Below are positions 13,600-16,206 of a stretch of DNA of 16,206 bases, piece by piece (the stretch's first letter is position 1; each line of letters opens with the position of its first letter). The position numbers and the translations under genes were made by a program. The stretch comes from CAZHTS01 sp964535315 (GTDB taxonomy: Bacteria > Chloroflexota > Anaerolineae > Anaerolineales > Anaerolineaceae): positions 1 to 16,206 of the forward strand of contig CAZHTS010000098.1 in NCBI GenBank assembly GCA_964535315.1, read 5' to 3'. The notes beneath the pieces are model-generated. The model was not told where the DNA came from, did not search any database, and saw nothing but the letters and a program-made list of their open reading frames with translations.

Positions 13600-15702
13600 A
13601 TGGCAGAAGCAGGTGTTCCGAAACGTTTTCCAGACTGGAAGAAAGTATTCGTCGCCATTCTGGAAAAACAGGTTGAAACGGTGTTGGGTGAAGACGCAAT
13701 CAGGGAAATCAAGCAACCACATTTACAAAAAGAGCTAAGCGAAAGACTATTCGATATTTACGATAAGGCCGAACGCCTGTTTATCGAACAGTGCCCTGAC
13801 AGGGCCGTAGGTGAGATCGTTTTGAATCTGCCGCTGGCAACGTTGCCGTCGTTGCAGCAGGCTTTTGCAGACTTCTTGCGCCAGCCTGTGCCCGAGAGGC
13901 TAGAAAGTATGTTGGCGGCACAGATGAAGCAGGATCATCCTGATCTGTCGGATGCGCAAATTGGGGGGGCAGTACAGTTGTATGTCCGCATTTTGCAAAG
14001 CGAACTGGTGCCTTTGTCTAAAGATTTTCGGCAGATGATGCAAACATATTCATTGGAGCAGATCAAGGATGCCACCCAATCAATGAGCCAGTTGTTGTCT
14101 AAATTGGTGGACTTGTTCAGTTCAAGCTCAAGCTCAAGTATATCTGATACAAATGGATCAGGTATACGTTATAATCCACATCTTCCTAACTATAAATGTT
14201 ATTCTTGGTTATCGTTTACGAGTTTCCGCTTTTTGGAAAGCTTGGATTCGGTTCGGTTTAATGAAATAACGAATGCGTGTGAGATGCGTATGTTGAATGG
14301 CAAAAGCGAGTTATTGGAAGCTTTGTTGTTTGGCGATGCAATTGCGCTATCCGAAAATCAACTGATCGATTCTCGTGGAGCGGTTGAATGTCTAAGCGAA
14401 CTTATCCAAGGCGCTCGAAAAGCAAAGGTTCGTATTCCAATTCGCTTAGCTTGTCTCAACCCTAACCAGGGTGTTTTTCTGTTATCTTCGCAACGGATTG
14501 GGAACATCGATCCAGATCAACTAGATAAGCGATATATGCTATCTGCTAACCCGAATCTGGATATGGATGTTGTACGCCGTAAATTGTGGGCCGAAAGCCT
14601 GGCGAATGGAGTACAAGGACTGGATCGAATTCTTCAAGAAAGCTCTCTTGCCGAGCAGGAGTTTGCCTGTAACTTGTTTACTACGCTTGACTATATTGAT
14701 CGGGAGGGTGGGTTTTTAATTGGGGCAATGAACATCCCTGATCGGTTTTCGCGGGAGATCAAACAGGTGTTGCGCCTGACCGATGGAGACTTGCAGGATA
14801 TGTGCAGGCAGGAGCGTGATGCCGGTATTCCGGAAATTATGCATCCCAACTGGTTTGAAAATGCTTCAGAAGCATCGGCGGCTGGACAACTTGTCGCTGG
14901 ATTACAGGAGATTGTGGATCGGTTGGGCGGCGTGCCAAAAAGCCGTAGCCCAATTTATACTGAGCTTGTAAGGCTGGAACAAATAGATGCACGACTGGTA
15001 GAAGGTATTCGTGAGATTGTTGATAGTGTCTATAACCATGTCATGGGGCTGGCAGTAAGCGCAGACTCACTTAGTGATACAACAGGAGGGGATACACAGA
15101 ATATATTAGTTCAAGCAGGGCATGCACTTGCACAGTGGGCACGTCAAACGGAGAAACAAGAAAACGGGTGCACTTTTGAGCTTCCGTGGGCTTGGGGAGG
15201 GAAAAGTAGATTGTTTTGGTCCAGTGAAGTGAAGTTGACTGATGTTCATCAGTTGATCAAACAAGTACCTTGGGAAGCCATTCTTGAAGCAATGAAAGAG
15301 CCTAGATGGGTAAAGTCACTTGCAAATTATCGTATTGCAGCAGAATATCTCCAGTCGATCGATCGCACCAGTATAATTCTGGGAAGCATGGGGAAACCGT
15401 GGCGTCAAAAGCATCGTGATGCTCATAAGGCATTGGATGAGGCCTGGCGTCAGCATATCGATATTTCTGCTCGCTTGATTTCAAATCAGGTTTGGAAGTT
15501 GGGTGTGGATGGAATCCGTTATTATTTGCCCGAAAATGCTAAGCGGCCTATTGATGTAGTGCAAGTCTATCGCACGATGGGTACCGCGGCGGATTATTCG
15601 GTGGAAATGCCGCTGTTTGAGAGTAATGTTGTGCAGCGATATGCTTTTGACCAAAGCATTCAGGGTATGGTTAATGAAATCGCGCAAAAACGCCTACATT
15701 AA
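13600..15702 (+). CDS. Large protein of unknown function between two Nudix genes
   Basis: I do not recognise this 700-residue protein. Residues 10-172 look all-helical and resemble, only in general style, the helical effector-associated modules at the N-terminus of bacterial conflict proteins. A Ser-rich linker (173-181) follows. Residues 198-420 are mixed, with the Asn-Gln-Leu-Ile-Asp-Ser stretch at 253-258 and 'FTTLDYIDREGGFLIGAMNIP' at 360-380. The rest (430-700) is largely helical with 'FELPWAWGGKSRLFW' at 526-540. No signal peptide, membrane span, P-loop or known nuclease motif is visible. The DNA is clearly A+T-richer than its neighbours (19 of 60 bases are G/C in 14161-14220, against 40 of 60 in 2701-2760), a sign of transfer. 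I chose the ATG at 13600 because the AGGAGG site lies 4 bp before it; 13597 is nearly as good. Confidence 0.75.
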   Translation: MAEAGVPKRFPDWKKVFVAILEKQVETVLGEDAIREIKQPHLQKELSERLFDIYDKAERLFIEQCPDRAVGEIVLNLPLATLPSLQQAFADFLRQPVPERLESMLAAQMKQDHPDLSDAQIGGAVQLYVRILQSELVPLSKDFRQMMQTYSLEQIKDATQSMSQLLSKLVDLFSSSSSSSISDTNGSGIRYNPHLPNYKCYSWLSFTSFRFLESLDSVRFNEITNACEMRMLNGKSELLEALLFGDAIALSENQLIDSRGAVECLSELIQGARKAKVRIPIRLACLNPNQGVFLLSSQRIGNIDPDQLDKRYMLSANPNLDMDVVRRKLWAESLANGVQGLDRILQESSLAEQEFACNLFTTLDYIDREGGFLIGAMNIPDRFSREIKQVLRLTDGDLQDMCRQERDAGIPEIMHPNWFENASEASAAGQLVAGLQEIVDRLGGVPKSRSPIYTELVRLEQIDARLVEGIREIVDSVYNHVMGLAVSADSLSDTTGGDTQNILVQAGHALAQWARQTEKQENGCTFELPWAWGGKSRLFWSSEVKLTDVHQLIKQVPWEAILEAMKEPRWVKSLANYRIAAEYLQSIDRTSIILGSMGKPWRQKHRDAHKALDEAWRQHIDISARLISNQVWKLGVDGIRYYLPENAKRPIDVVQVYRTMGTAADYSVEMPLFESNVVQRYAFDQSIQGMVNEIAQKRLH

Positions 15703-15753
15703 TCTATGCCGGCTGAAGAACAAGATTTTATTCGATCGGCAGAAAGGCTCTCT

Positions 15754-16206
15754 ATGGAAAATGAAATTCAACGATACCTGGCGCTGGCTGTTGCCAGACC
15801 GAAGGTATTAGAAAATGTTAACGGCCCAATCAAGATTTTGGCTGAAGATATACAAATTCAGATGTGGCAGGATCAGTGCCGCCGCCAACTTGCCGAGAAG
15901 TCTCGACCGGCGGCCTGGGCTGATATTGGGATTGTCTTTGACGACCCGTACGTGGTCATCTTGCGCGATCTGGTGGAGTTCCCTGGTGGGGCGCGCGGGG
16001 GATATATCCGCCTGTACAACCGCGCCTATCTGGAAGGGGGCGCAGCCGGGGTGGCGATGCTGCCAGAAAAAGATGGACAGGTGCTGCTGCTGCGCAATTT
16101 CCGGCACGCCACCCGTTCCTGGCATTGGGAAATTCCACGCGGTTTTGGCGAACCCGGCGTAGGGGCCGAGGCGCAGGCACACAAGGAAATCGCTGAGGAA
16201 ACCGGC
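15754..16206 (+). CDS. Second Nudix hydrolase paralogue, cut by the window end
   Basis: The frame runs off the window, showing 151 residues. It is nearly collinear with the first Nudix protein from residue 1 ('MENEIQRYLALAVARPKVLE' against 'MEAFEAYLRLMVAHPELFRN') through 'RDLVEFPGG', 'GGYIR', 'FRHATRSWHWEIPRGFGE' and the Nudix box, with Lys144, Glu145, Glu148, Glu149 and Gly151 at the same places. Val136 replaces the usual Glu. The ATG at 15754 has GAAAGG 6 bp upstream and begins exactly where the paralogue begins; an in-frame ATG at 15706 has no ribosome site and would add 16 residues. It lies 51 bp after the large gene, same strand, with no terminator between. Base composition rises back to GC-rich from about 15860. 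Confidence 0.85.
   Translation, partial: MENEIQRYLALAVARPKVLENVNGPIKILAEDIQIQMWQDQCRRQLAEKSRPAAWADIGIVFDDPYVVILRDLVEFPGGARGGYIRLYNRAYLEGGAAGVAMLPEKDGQVLLLRNFRHATRSWHWEIPRGFGEPGVGAEAQAHKEIAEETG

Noticed and set aside
15178..15220. GGKS within 'WAWGGKSRLF' of the large protein, as a Walker A motif
   Set aside because: A P-loop needs G/A-x4-G-K-S/T; the residue four places before the Gly-Lys-Ser is Pro, and there is no Walker B partner.

Overview
The window looks like chromosomal DNA of a GC-rich bacterium, most probably a Chloroflexota (Anaerolineae-type) organism. The best clue is the transporter lipoprotein at 3974-5071: its lipobox is followed by a Pro/Ala linker and a 'VTRIVQGTPVVEQVVVTATPEPP'-style stretch that is common in lipoproteins of that phylum. 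The taxonomic call is inference; no rRNA or tRNA gene is present.

Layout. (a) 1-481: the 3' end of a beta-propeller gene, then a strong hairpin. (b) 643-1554: a YitT/DUF2179 membrane protein. (c) 1662-6700: a four-gene BMP-type ABC importer (two permeases, lipoprotein, double ATPase). It is driven by a good promoter in a 312-bp leader that can fold, and a perfect 26-bp palindrome separates the lipoprotein gene from the ATPase gene. (d) 6710-8289, minus strand: era and a YhhN-family membrane protein, overlapping ATGA-style. (e) 8510-9583: a D-Ala-D-Ala-ligase-like ATP-grasp enzyme, divergent from era. (f) 9595-11295, minus strand: a helical protein of unknown function and a membrane-anchored phospholipase-D-fold protein. 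(g) 11354-11466 and 12543-12580: arrays of a 9-bp AGGATG repeat. They bracket a two-gene cassette (multi-spanning membrane protein plus small winged-helix regulator) with a near-consensus promoter and a perfect palindromic operator. (h) 12646-16206: an apparent operon made of a Nudix hydrolase, a 700-residue protein of unknown function encoded by clearly A+T-richer DNA, and a second, paralogous Nudix hydrolase cut off by the window edge.

The last block is the most novel part. Two related Nudix enzymes share the same unusual Nudix-box substitutions and flank an unrecognised large protein with a helical N-terminus, a Ser-rich linker and no visible NTPase motif. The genes are closely spaced (10 bp and 51 bp), which suggests one functional unit, perhaps nucleotide-signal or defence related, but the sequence does not prove any function. 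The second most interesting features are the structured leader of the importer operon and the palindromic operator of the winged-helix cassette.

Two convergent gene pairs (stops at 6700/6710 and 9583/9595) leave almost no room for terminators, so overlapping transcripts are expected there.
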